From: Oscillibacter sp.
Lineage (GTDB): Bacteria; Bacillota; Clostridia; Oscillospirales; Oscillospiraceae
Assembly: GCA_020025475.1 (NCBI GenBank)
Contig: JAHHSA010000025.1
Span: 1-22,412, forward strand
Length of the DNA stretch: 22,412 nucleotides
Direction of reading: 5' to 3'
This document shows, piece by piece, positions 1 through 6,895 of the stretch; positions within the stretch are counted from its first letter, which is position 1, and each line of letters begins with the position of its first letter. Below the pieces are notes generated by a model. The model saw only the letters and a program-made list of their open reading frames with translations, was not told the origin of the DNA and did not search any database. The translations under genes were made by a program, and so were the position numbers.

Positions 1-41
1 TAATTTACAAGGTACATACCGCTTGATGCGGAACGTTACTT

Positions 42-70
42 AGTATAGCAGATTGCGAATCACTTGTCAA
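42..70 (-). promoter_or_regulatory. Sigma-A promoter P1 of leftward tandem array
   Basis: Read on the minus strand, a perfect -35 TTGACA (65-70) is followed by a 17-base spacer and a -10 TATACT (42-47), then CTAAG. It is the promoter closest to whatever gene lies to the left of the window. It is the first of four promoters built alike and pointing the same way. The transcribed gene is not visible. Confidence 0.85.
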
Positions 71-132
71 GAACTTTTTTCAGGTTTTTTCGAAGCTTTT
101 CAGCATTTCTGACTATCGTCAGCAACTTGTTT

Positions 133-161
133 AGGATATCATATTTGGAACTCATTGTCAA
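133..161 (-). promoter_or_regulatory. Sigma-A promoter P2 of leftward tandem array
   Basis: On the minus strand the -35 is TTGACA (156-161), the spacer 17 bases and the -10 TATCCT (133-138). Just past the -10 is CAAGTTGCT (121-129), which recurs at the same distance in P3. T-rich DNA lies upstream on its right side (162-182), as in UP elements. Confidence 0.82.
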
Positions 162-215
162 GACTTTTTCAAATCTTTTCAATTTGTTCTTCACCGCCGT
201 AGCAGCAACTTGATT

Positions 216-244
216 ATGATATCAAATGCAGCGATCATTGTCAA
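216..244 (-). promoter_or_regulatory. Sigma-A promoter P3 of leftward tandem array
   Basis: On the minus strand the -35 is TTGACA (239-244), the spacer 17 bases and the -10 TATCAT (216-221). It is followed by the same CAAGTTGCT start-region sequence (204-212) as P2, so P2 and P3 look like a duplicated module. An AT-rich stretch lies behind the -35 (245-285). Confidence 0.82.
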
Positions 245-318
245 GAATTTTTTTGAATCAATCAAGTTCATTTTTCATTCTTAACTCACGCAGTGCCGCT
301 CCACGAGACAGCTTTGTT

Positions 319-347
319 AGAATACACTACCATTCCACGTTTGTCAA
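319..347 (-). promoter_or_regulatory. Sigma-A promoter P4 of leftward tandem array
   Basis: On the minus strand the -35 is TTGACA (342-347), the spacer 17 bases and the -10 TATTCT (319-324). An AT-rich tract (348-380) lies behind the -35. This is the most upstream of the four. Between it and the rightward promoter near 434 nothing else is recognisable. Confidence 0.8.
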
Positions 348-433
348 CATATTTTTCCTATTTTCTCAAATTTTTTAATACCAGGTATTTCGCTGGCTTA
401 TCAGGAATCCTATGTGCATGTGGACAAAGGGGC

Positions 434-462
434 TGGGCAAACACAGCAGCAGGTGATATAAT
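434..462 (+). promoter_or_regulatory. Promoter of the YhaN-like ATPase gene
   Basis: A perfect -10 TATAAT (457-462) follows a 17-base spacer and a weak -35 TGGGCA (434-439, four of six matches). Transcription would start near 469. This puts the in-frame GTG at 293 and ATG at 461 upstream of, or inside, the promoter, and favours a start codon near 500. Confidence 0.6.
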
Positions 463-499
463 GCCTCTATTATATATTGTGTGTGCAGGAGGGATTGCT

Positions 500-2725
500 C
501 TGAAAATTCATTCCATGCAGGCCACCTTCGGCAAGCTGCAGGGAAAAACTCTGAAGCTGCAGGATGGCCTGAATATTATAGAAGCCCCTAATGAAACCGG
601 TAAATCCACCTGGTGTGCTTTTCTTGTCTCTATGCTCTATGGCATGAACAGCCGGGAACGAGATCGCACCGGATACATTGCTGATAAAAATCGATATACT
701 CCCTGGTCCGGTGCCCCCATGTCCGGCCGCATTGAGATGAAAGTGGGGCAGCGTGAGGTCACGCTTACCCGTGATACGAAGCGTCCCAATGCTCCCATGG
801 CAGAATTTGACGCTGTTTTTACAGGCACCGGCGAACAGGTTCCAGGCCTAACCAGTCAGAACTGTGGTGAAGCCATTCTGGGCGTCAGCAGAGAGGTCTT
901 CGAGCGCAGTGCCTTTATCCGCCAGGCAGGTCTTGTCATTCGGCAGGATCCGGATTTAGAAAAGCGCATTGCCTCCCTCATCACCTCTGGTGAGGAGGAC
1001 TCTTCCTATACAGAGGCAACCGAGGCATTGAAAAAGCAGCTGAACCGCCGCCGCCATAACAAGACCGGTCTGCTGCCCACACTGGAAGCCCAGCGCGCCC
1101 AACGGGAACAGCAGCTCTCTCACATCTCCGAAATTGAGGCCGAACTGGCTAACGCACACAGCCAGGTGGCCGAAATGGAGCAGCAGGCCCAGCGTCTCCA
1201 GGCAGAGCTGGATCTATGTGCCCACTGGGAGCGGATGGAACAGCGTCAGGCCCTCACTGACGCTGAAGAAGCCGCCTCCCAGGCCAACGCCAAAGCCGAG
1301 GCTATGCGCAGACGCCTTCAGGACGCCCGCATTCCAGACAACCATGACATTGGTCGCCTTCGGGGTGCCCTGGTCAACATCCAGTCTACCCGCAAGAATG
1401 TGGAGAAGGCCCGGGCCGAGCGTGACGAGGCTATGAAAGCGGTCCTTCGGGCAGAGGCTCCCATCAATGAGAGTCCCTTTGCCGGTCAAAGCGCAGAAAG
1501 TGCCCAGCGGGAAGCTGCCAAAAATGCGCCCAAATCGTCTCCTCTGCTTCCGGCCCTCCTGATTGCAGCGCTGGCGGCCCTGGGTGCACTGACGTATTTC
1601 CGCAAAAGCCTGCCCAGTCCCATGGTCTTTTCTATTGGTCTGGTGGGCCTGACCGGCATCTGTGTCATCCTGCTGCTGATGATGATGCATCGGTATCAAA
1701 AACGAACAGCCTGGAAGGCCGCTCTGACCCGTCGTTTCGGCACCGACGATCCCACTGCCATCCACAACATGGCAGACGATTATGGAGCTCTGCTGCAAGT
1801 GCTGGACGAAGCCCAGGAAGCGCTGAAGGTCAAATCCGCTGCTGCGGACAGTCTCTATGCCTCCCTGTCTTCCAATGAGCAGGCCATTTTGCTGGAGATT
1901 CGCCGCTTTGCTCCCAGCGCCTTCGATCTCTCTTCTGCCGACGAACTTCTCCGCAGCTGTGCCGTTCTGCGCAAGGAACTGGCCGATGCTGAACGCGCTG
2001 CTCAGGAGTCTCGCCTGCGCCGGGATGTGTTGGGGGATCGGCTTCCCGCCGACGAAGAGGACCATCCCGCCTCCGCCCCTCTCCGCACACGGGAACAGGT
2101 GGAGCAGGAGCTCTCTCAGGTGCACGCCGCCCTTGCCCAAGCCCGTTCTGCCGCTGACCGTCTGGCCGGTCACCTCCATGCCGGCGGCAATCCGGTGGAG
2201 CTGCGCTCTGACGCCGCCCATCTGGACAGCGAAATTGCTGACCTGGAAGCCGAGTACCAGGCGCTGACGCTGGCGATGAAGGCCCTGGAATGTGCCAACT
2301 CCACGATTCAGACCCGTTTTTCTCCAGCCCTGGGCAAGCAGACCGCCGCCATCTTCCGAGAGCTAACCGGCGATCGCTACAACAGTGTCAGCCTGGATCG
2401 GGCCTTGAACCTCTCTGTCCAACCCCAGGGTGATGCCATCAGCCGGGATGCCCAGCTGCTCTCTGCCGGTGCTCTGGACCAGCTCTATCTATCCACTCGT
2501 CTGGCAATATGCGATCTGGTACTCCCCGCAGATCGGGAAATTCCACTGATTCTGGACGATGCCCTGGCAAACTTTGACGACAAGCGCTGTGTGGCCGCAC
2601 TGAACTGGCTGAAGGAGGCCGCCAAAGGCCGTCAGGTACTTCTTTTCACCTGCCATAGTCGAGAAGCGGACTTTTTTAGAGAAAATCCCGAAGTTTCTGT
2701 ACAACAGTTGACGGAACTGGGATGA
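500..2725 (+). CDS. YhaN/SbcC-like coiled-coil AAA ATPase with two membrane helices
   Basis: An SMC/Rad50-type ATPase of 741 aa. Walker A is APNETGKST near residues 29-37, a coiled coil covers about 196-276, two hydrophobic helices lie at about 348-368 and 375-396, and a second coiled coil covers about 426-596. The ABC-type signature LSAGALDQ is at 654-661, Walker B with PLILDDA at 682-688 and an H-loop histidine near 718. Bacterial YhaN/SbcC relatives act with a metallophosphoesterase nuclease in DNA end processing, but no such partner gene is in the window, so the role is inferred. The frame is open from a GTG at 293, but the promoter at 434-462 rules that out. The RBS AGGAGGG (487-493) is followed after six bases by CTG 500, giving M-KIHSMQATFGKLQ, the N-terminus expected for this family. 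ATG 515 is the fallback, but is too far from the RBS. Confidence 0.85.
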   Translation: MKIHSMQATFGKLQGKTLKLQDGLNIIEAPNETGKSTWCAFLVSMLYGMNSRERDRTGYIADKNRYTPWSGAPMSGRIEMKVGQREVTLTRDTKRPNAPMAEFDAVFTGTGEQVPGLTSQNCGEAILGVSREVFERSAFIRQAGLVIRQDPDLEKRIASLITSGEEDSSYTEATEALKKQLNRRRHNKTGLLPTLEAQRAQREQQLSHISEIEAELANAHSQVAEMEQQAQRLQAELDLCAHWERMEQRQALTDAEEAASQANAKAEAMRRRLQDARIPDNHDIGRLRGALVNIQSTRKNVEKARAERDEAMKAVLRAEAPINESPFAGQSAESAQREAAKNAPKSSPLLPALLIAALAALGALTYFRKSLPSPMVFSIGLVGLTGICVILLLMMMHRYQKRTAWKAALTRRFGTDDPTAIHNMADDYGALLQVLDEAQEALKVKSAAADSLYASLSSNEQAILLEIRRFAPSAFDLSSADELLRSCAVLRKELADAERAAQESRLRRDVLGDRLPADEEDHPASAPLRTREQVEQELSQVHAALAQARSAADRLAGHLHAGGNPVELRSDAAHLDSEIADLEAEYQALTLAMKALECANSTIQTRFSPALGKQTAAIFRELTGDRYNSVSLDRALNLSVQPQGDAISRDAQLLSAGALDQLYLSTRLAICDLVLPADREIPLILDDALANFDDKRCVAALNWLKEAAKGRQVLLFTCHSREADFFRENPEVSVQQLTELG

Positions 2726-2743
2726 CGGTATAAGATATACGAA

Positions 2744-2749
2744 TATAAT
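2744..2749 (+). promoter_or_regulatory. Possible -10 element before the Mrp gene
   Basis: TATAAT (2744-2749) lies in the short AT-rich gap after the ATPase gene. No good -35 is found 16-18 bases upstream. TTGACG (2708-2713) pairs only with TATAAG (2729-2734) at a poor 15-base spacing. The gene may therefore be read partly from upstream. Confidence 0.3.
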
Positions 2750-2777
2750 ATCTCATTATTAAGGAGTATGGAGCGAA

Positions 2778-3599
2778 ATGAGCGAATGCACCCATAATTG
2801 CTCTTCCTGCAGTGAAACCTGCAGCGAGCGGCAGGAAACGCAGTCCCTGCTGAAAGAGCATAACCCAAATGCCCACATCGGCAAGGTGTTCGGCATTGTT
2901 TCCGGTAAGGGCGGAGTTGGCAAATCCATGGTCACCAGCCAGCTGGCTGTCACCATGCGTCGACGCGGCTACTCTGTCGGCATTCTGGACGCCGACGTCA
3001 CCGGTCCTTCCATTCCCAAGGCCTTCGGCATCCACGAGCAGGCCATGGGCAGCGATCTGGGTATGTACCCTGTTGCTTCCAAGACAGGTATCCAGGTGAT
3101 GTCCACCAATCTGCTGCTGCCCAACGAGACCGACCCCGTCATCTGGCGCGGCCCCGTGATCTCTGGCGTGGTCCAGCAGTTCTGGACGGATGTTCTCTGG
3201 AACTGTGACTATCTGTTTGTGGATATGCCTCCCGGAACCGGCGACGTGTCTCTGTCCGTGTTCCAGTCCATCCCTCTGGACGGCATCATCATTGTCGCCT
3301 CTCCCCAAGAGTTGGTCTCCATGGTGGTGGAGAAAGCTGTTAAGATGGCTGAGATGATGGAAGTGCCCATCTTGGGCCTGGTGGAGAACATGAGCTATGT
3401 GGAGTGCCCGGACTGCGGCAAGAAAATCCACATCTTCGGTGAAGGCAAGACCGCCGAAGCCGCTCAGCGCCACAACCTGCCCGTGCTGGCTGAGATGCCT
3501 ATTGATCCCGCGCTGGCCGCTCTGACCGACAAGGGTGACATCGAGTCCTTCCAGGGCTCCTGGCTGGACGCCGCCGCCGACAAGGTGGAGGGCAAGTAA
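2778..3599 (+). CDS. mrp: Mrp/NBP35-family Fe-S cluster carrier ATPase
   Basis: A cytosolic P-loop NTPase (273 aa) of the Mrp/ApbC/NBP35 group, which bind and hand on Fe-S clusters to target enzymes. The deviant Walker A GKGGVGKS is at 43-50, followed by the family signature DADVTGPSIP (71-80), MPPGTGD (150-156) and VENMSYVECPDCGKK with the cluster-binding CxxC at Cys210 and Cys213. The N-terminus carries four cysteines (4, 8, 11, 15), as in NBP35-type proteins, suggesting a second cluster site. The start is ATG 2778 behind AAGGAG (2761-2766) and GGAG (2770-2773). It lies 52 bases after the ATPase gene and ends in a strong terminator. Family assignment is secure; the client proteins are unknown. 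Confidence 0.93.
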   Translation: MSECTHNCSSCSETCSERQETQSLLKEHNPNAHIGKVFGIVSGKGGVGKSMVTSQLAVTMRRRGYSVGILDADVTGPSIPKAFGIHEQAMGSDLGMYPVASKTGIQVMSTNLLLPNETDPVIWRGPVISGVVQQFWTDVLWNCDYLFVDMPPGTGDVSLSVFQSIPLDGIIIVASPQELVSMVVEKAVKMAEMMEVPILGLVENMSYVECPDCGKKIHIFGEGKTAEAAQRHNLPVLAEMPIDPALAALTDKGDIESFQGSWLDAAADKVEGK

Positions 3600-3610
3600 T
3601 TTTCAGAGCC

Positions 3611-3653
3611 AAAGACCCATATCCCGCTTCGGCGAGGTATGGGTCTTTTTTGT
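3611..3653 (+). terminator. Rho-independent terminator after mrp
   Basis: AAAGACCCATA (3611-3621) pairs perfectly with TATGGGTCTTT (3638-3648), and the stem can extend inward around a TTCG loop. A run of six T follows from 3646. It ends the ATPase-mrp transcription unit. Confidence 0.93.
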
Positions 3654-3718
3654 CCATCCTGTACAAAGAAGTGTCTTGCGTCTTGTCGGGAACTCTCAGT
3701 TTTTATTGGGAAAAGCAG

Positions 3719-3747
3719 TTGCAAAGTTGTCGTAAATTGTAGATAAT
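3719..3747 (+). promoter_or_regulatory. Promoter of xpt
   Basis: -35 TTGCAA (3719-3724), 17-base spacer, -10 GATAAT (3742-3747, five of six). Transcription would start near 3754, leaving a leader of about 95 bases before the xpt ATG at 3849. Confidence 0.6.
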
Positions 3748-3757
3748 AGATGATGTA

Positions 3758-3799
3758 TTTTCAGCTAAGGGAACACAGAGTCTCTATGGGCGCTGAAAA
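3758..3799 (+). ncRNA. Hairpin in the xpt 5' leader, possible cis-regulatory RNA
   Basis: TTTTCAGC (3758-3765) pairs perfectly with GCTGAAAA (3792-3799) around a 26-base, purine-rich loop, a few bases after the predicted transcription start. Firmicute xpt genes are often controlled by a purine riboswitch, but the conserved purine-aptamer junction sequences are not seen here. The element could stabilise the mRNA or be an unrecognised regulator. It has no T-run, so it is not a simple terminator. Confidence 0.35.
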
Positions 3800-3848
3800 C
3801 GAATGAAATTTCACAAATTTAACAATAAGGTCAAGGGGGAACTTGCAT

Positions 3849-4427
3849 ATGCAGGAGCTGAAAGAGCGCATCGTTAAAGAGGGGAAAGTACTGCCCGGTA
3901 ACATCATTAAGGTAGATGGCTTCCTGAATCACCGCATCGACACGGAGCTGATGGACCACATTGCAGAGGAGTTCGGCCGCCACTTCAACATGGACGAGGT
4001 TACCATGATTCTCACCGCTGAGGCCAGCGGCATTGCGCTGTCCGCCATCGTTGCTCAGCACTTCCACAAGCCCATGATCTTCGCCAAGAAGGCCAAGAGT
4101 GACAACATTGAGGGCGGTCTGTACCAGAGTGAGATCTTCTCCTACACTTACAAGAAGAAGGTCACTCTGCTGGTGTCCAAGGAGTGGATCTCCCCGGACG
4201 ACAAGGTTTTGATCATTGACGACTTCATGGCAAACGGCGAGGCCATGCGTGGTCTGTGCGACATCGTCGACAAGTGCGGTGCCACCTTGGTGGGTATTGG
4301 CTGTGCTGTGGAGAAGGGCTTTCAGGGCGGCGGTGACCGCCTGCGTGCCGCAGGTGTGAACCTGAAGTCTCTGGCCATCATTGAAAGCGCCGAGCCCGGC
4401 AACATCGTCTTCCGGGACGAAGACTGA
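3849..4427 (+). CDS. xpt: Xanthine phosphoribosyltransferase
   Basis: Converts xanthine plus PRPP to XMP in purine salvage, in the cytosol. The 192-aa length fits the family (about 190). The N-terminus LKERIVKEGKVLPGN and FLNHRID are typical of Xpt, and the PRPP-binding loop VLIIDDFMANGEA is at about 120-132. The start is ATG 3849, because the RBS AAGGGGGA (3833-3840) sits eight bases before it. The in-frame TTG at 3843 would leave only two bases. The gene has its own promoter and leader hairpin, and its stop codon overlaps the start of the CBM9-like gene, so the two are probably co-translated. Confidence 0.93.
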   Translation: MQELKERIVKEGKVLPGNIIKVDGFLNHRIDTELMDHIAEEFGRHFNMDEVTMILTAEASGIALSAIVAQHFHKPMIFAKKAKSDNIEGGLYQSEIFSYTYKKKVTLLVSKEWISPDDKVLIIDDFMANGEAMRGLCDIVDKCGATLVGIGCAVEKGFQGGGDRLRAAGVNLKSLAIIESAEPGNIVFRDED

Positions 4428-5029
4428 TGCGCCTTTGCATCCCCTTCCAGGCGCAGACTGACTGGACCTCTGTCCCCGCCGCGGAACTGACCCACTGCGG
4501 CTGGACACCGGAGACCTCCATTCGGGCTCAGGGTCAACTAAGCTGTGACGGCAGAGCGCTTCATGTCCGCATGACTGCGGCAGAGCAGCCCATTCGTGCC
4601 ACCCTCAGCGGGAAGCTGGATCAGGTCTGCACGGACAGCTGTCTGGAATTCTTCTTCGCGCCCCAGGTGGATGATGATCGGTACTTCAACTTTGAGTGGA
4701 ATCGTCTGGGTGCGTTGAGTCTCAGTTTCGGCACTCTCCGGGCCACGCGGATCCGTCTGGTCCCCAAGGATGCCATCAAGCAATTTGCCTTCCGGTCCTT
4801 CCAGACCAAGGACGGCTGGGGCGTGGAGTACGAGATTTCGCTGGACTTTCTGCGGGTCTTTTTCCCTGACTACACCTTTACTGGGGACGCCGGCGGAAAT
4901 TTCTACAAGTGCGGAGACAAGACAGAATTTCCTCATTTCCTGTCCTGGGCTCCCATGTCCAGTGATACTCCAGACTTCCACCGCAGAGGCGACTTCGGCA
5001 CTCTGCATTTTGAGGAAGGTTCAAGCTGA
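4427..5029 (+). CDS. CBM9-like (DOMON-type) domain protein
   Basis: A 200-aa protein resembling the carbohydrate-binding family 9-like proteins of gut Firmicutes. Supporting features are LEFFFAPQVDDDRYFNFEWN near 73-92, a GWGVEYEISLDFL stretch near 129-141 and a C-terminal FHRRGDFGTLHF near 183-194. It has no signal peptide or membrane helix, so it is probably cytosolic, which is unusual for a sugar-binding module. Its ATG shares one base with the xpt stop (TGATG), implying translational coupling. The ligand is unknown. The link to purine salvage may only reflect shared transcription. Confidence 0.75.
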   Translation: MRLCIPFQAQTDWTSVPAAELTHCGWTPETSIRAQGQLSCDGRALHVRMTAAEQPIRATLSGKLDQVCTDSCLEFFFAPQVDDDRYFNFEWNRLGALSLSFGTLRATRIRLVPKDAIKQFAFRSFQTKDGWGVEYEISLDFLRVFFPDYTFTGDAGGNFYKCGDKTEFPHFLSWAPMSSDTPDFHRRGDFGTLHFEEGSS

Positions 5030-5032
5030 CAC

Positions 5033-5062
5033 ATGGCGGCGTACCAACTGGTACGCCGCCAT
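5033..5062 (+). terminator. Strong hairpin after the CBM9-like gene, probable terminator
   Basis: A perfect 13-bp stem (5033-5045 with 5050-5062) with an AACT loop lies four bases after the stop codon. Only a weak T-rich tail follows (TTCCAGTTT), so termination may be inefficient. It may also protect the 3' end. Confidence 0.55.
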
Positions 5063-5103
5063 TCCAGTTTGTGGAGGAAGTTTGGAATCGTAAAGGATTT
5101 TAC

Positions 5104-5130
5104 GTGCATGGGGGGCTTATCCCCTTGCAC
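5104..5130. repeat. Hairpin in convergent intergenic gap
   Basis: GTGCATGGGG (5104-5113) pairs with CCCCTTGCAC (5121-5130) with one mismatch. It lies between the rightward xpt/CBM9-like unit and the leftward htrA unit. No T-run follows on the plus strand. It may be a backup terminator or mRNA-end structure. Confidence 0.35.
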
Positions 5131-5344
5131 ACATTTCCCGCTGTTCACAAAAAAGTTTGTCGCACAGTTTTTCGACCGCCCGACATGTTTCTGCTGTGCA
5201 AAAAAGTCCCGCCACGCTCTGGTAAAAGCGCAGCGGGACTTTCCGCAACAGGAGACCGCATTTCTGTTTACAACAGCCTTTGGCCTTGCCGCAGCAGCTG
5301 CCACAGCCAACCGTTTTCTCACAGGAAGGCGACTCCGAATACAC
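5117..5344 (-). CDS. Doubtful cysteine-rich small ORF after htrA
   Basis: A 75-codon frame beginning with GTG five bases after the htrA stop. Its first 30 residues are unusually rich in cysteine (CEKTVGCGSCCGKAKGCC, then C29), resembling small metal-binding peptides. Against it, there is no ribosome binding site and the start is GTG. Also, a strong leftward terminator (5200-5242) lies inside the frame, so most htrA transcripts would end about halfway through. It could be a decayed gene or chance. No function is claimed. Confidence 0.18.
   Translation of the reverse strand: MYSESPSCEKTVGCGSCCGKAKGCCKQKCGLLLRKVPLRFYQSVAGLFCTAETCRAVEKLCDKLFCEQREMCARG
5200..5242 (-). terminator. Rho-independent terminator of htrA
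   Basis: On the minus strand AAAGTCCCGC (5242-5233) pairs with GCGGGACTTT (5212-5203) as a perfect 10-bp stem, with an extra CGCT/AGCG pairing inside the loop. Six T follow (5205-5200). It lies 108 bases beyond the htrA stop. Confidence 0.85.
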
Positions 5345-5349
5345 AAATT

Positions 5350-6699
5350 TTAACCGAAGAAGTAGTTGAACATATCCCAGGGGTTCATAAAGCCGTTGGG
5401 CGGGGGCAGCTGTGTCTCCTGATTCTGAGCGGGCTGCTCCTGTTTCTTCTCCTCTTCCTTGGGTGCAGCATCCCAGACGATGTCCACTGTCTGCTCCTTG
5501 CCATCGCGGTAGATGGTGAGGGTAGACGTATCACCGGCGGCATACTGCTTCTTCACCACGTTGAATTCCTCCAGCGTAGCCACATCCTTGTCATCCACCT
5601 TGAGAATCACATCGCCCATCTTGAGGCCAGCCTTCTCGGCCGCGCTGCCCTTTTCCACGGCGTAGACAAATACGCCTTCGTCCACATCGTAGCGGAACTG
5701 CGCCGCCAGCTCCGCATTCATGGAGCCGGGGCTGATGCCCAGGAAAGCCTTGTTTGTAACATAACCGTTGGTAATGATGTCTTCCACCATGGCCTTCACA
5801 TCATTCATGGGAATGGCAAAGCCCAGACCCTCCACGGACTGATTGGCATAGCTGGAATACTTGGCAGATACGATGCCCACCACCTCGCCGTACTGGTTGA
5901 AGAGCGGGCCGCCGGAGTTACCTGGATTGATGGAGGTATCCGTCTGAATCATATTGAAAGGAGTTCCGGACACATTGATGGCCCGGTTGACGCTGGAAAC
6001 CATACCGCCGCTCATGGAGAAGGTCAAATCGCCCAGTGGGTTACCAACCGCAAGGACCCGGTCTCCCACATTCAGCTTGTTGCTGTCACCCAGAACCACA
6101 GTGGGCAGATCCTTGGCCTGTACCTTGATGACGGCGATATCGTATTCCTCGTCACCGCCGATATACACGGCATCATAAGTTGTGCCGTCATACATATTCA
6201 CCTTGACCGTCTCGGCGTTTTTCACCACATGGTAGTTGGTAATGATGTAGCCGTCCTTCGTCAGCACGAAGCCGGAGCCGCTGGAAGCGGACATGGTGGG
6301 CTGACCAAAAAAGTTAATTCCCTCATTAATGGTGGTGTTGATGGACACCACGCTGTGGACGTTGGCGGCATAGACCTCCGCGTCTGTCATAGGATCCTTT
6401 CCGTTGTTGACATGATTGATGGTGACCTCCGCCACCGGGCGGTCCGAGATGTTGAAGCTGGTCTCACCGGGGCGGTTGCCCAGGTACCACGCCACACCGC
6501 CGCCAATGCCGCCGCCCGCCAGAGCGCAGGCCAACGCCAAAGCGGTGATCTTCAGCCCCATTCGATTTTTCTTCACAGGCTTCATCTCCTGAACGGGAGG
6601 GACAGAAGACTGAGGCGGCACCTGACCGTTCTGGTAAGGATCCTCGCTGCCGTCCTTCCGATAGGTGTAATGATATAGATTCTGCTCATCGTTATACAT
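5350..6699 (-). CDS. htrA: HtrA/DegP-like membrane-anchored serine protease with PDZ domain
   Basis: An envelope quality-control protease that degrades misfolded exported proteins (449 aa). A charged, Pro-rich cytosolic N-terminus (1-48) precedes one membrane anchor (about 49-73). The trypsin-like domain has the full catalytic triad: His157 in NYHVV, Asp187 in EYDIAV and Ser262 in GNSGGP. One PDZ domain covers about 318-410, and a Glu/Gln/Pro-rich tail ends in aromatic residues. The ATG at 6699 is set by AGGAGGAC (6714-6707) seven bases upstream. It is monocistronic, divergent from the COG2509 flavoprotein gene, and ends at the 5200-5242 terminator. No CssR/CtsR-like operator was recognised. 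Confidence 0.95.
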   Translation of the reverse strand: MYNDEQNLYHYTYRKDGSEDPYQNGQVPPQSSVPPVQEMKPVKKNRMGLKITALALACALAGGGIGGGVAWYLGNRPGETSFNISDRPVAEVTINHVNNGKDPMTDAEVYAANVHSVVSINTTINEGINFFGQPTMSASSGSGFVLTKDGYIITNYHVVKNAETVKVNMYDGTTYDAVYIGGDEEYDIAVIKVQAKDLPTVVLGDSNKLNVGDRVLAVGNPLGDLTFSMSGGMVSSVNRAINVSGTPFNMIQTDTSINPGNSGGPLFNQYGEVVGIVSAKYSSYANQSVEGLGFAIPMNDVKAMVEDIITNGYVTNKAFLGISPGSMNAELAAQFRYDVDEGVFVYAVEKGSAAEKAGLKMGDVILKVDDKDVATLEEFNVVKKQYAAGDTSTLTIYRDGKEQTVDIVWDAAPKEEEKKQEQPAQNQETQLPPPNGFMNPWDMFNYFFG

Positions 6700-6732
6700 G
6701 ATATGCGTCCTCCTGAAACTTTATCCAGGTTC

Positions 6733-6762
6733 AGTATCAATGATACCAAACCATTGTGTCGA
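6733..6762 (-). promoter_or_regulatory. Promoter of htrA
   Basis: Minus strand: -35 TCGACA (6757-6762, five of six), 18-base spacer, -10 GATACT (6733-6738). Transcription would start about 25-30 bases before the htrA start codon. Confidence 0.5.
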
Positions 6763-6895
6763 AAGTATGAAGTTTTCCGATTCGCCTCAAAAACTTCTCT
6801 GCTTCTCTGATCTTGTTTTGTATTGTATATGTTTTATCTTAAAGAAGCCTTAAAAGTTCTTGAATGAATTTTGAACGGAGAAACAGGCGTAAATA

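Noticed and set aside
42..347. The repeated TTGTCAA motifs as a CRISPR-like or phage repeat array
   Set aside because: Only promoter-sized elements are conserved, and each resolves exactly into a -35/-10 pair on the minus strand.
293..499. N-terminal extension of the ATPase from GTG 293
   Set aside because: It would span the leftward promoter P4 and the gene's own promoter, and the translated part matches nothing in the family.
3652..3848. Guanine/xanthine purine riboswitch before xpt
   Set aside because: The conserved junction and loop sequences of the purine aptamer are not present in the leader.
5071..6678. A 535-codon open frame on the plus strand opposite htrA
   Set aside because: It is antisense to a complete HtrA with full catalytic triad, RBS and terminator. 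Its protein is low-complexity, rich in His, Gly and Val, and resembles no family.
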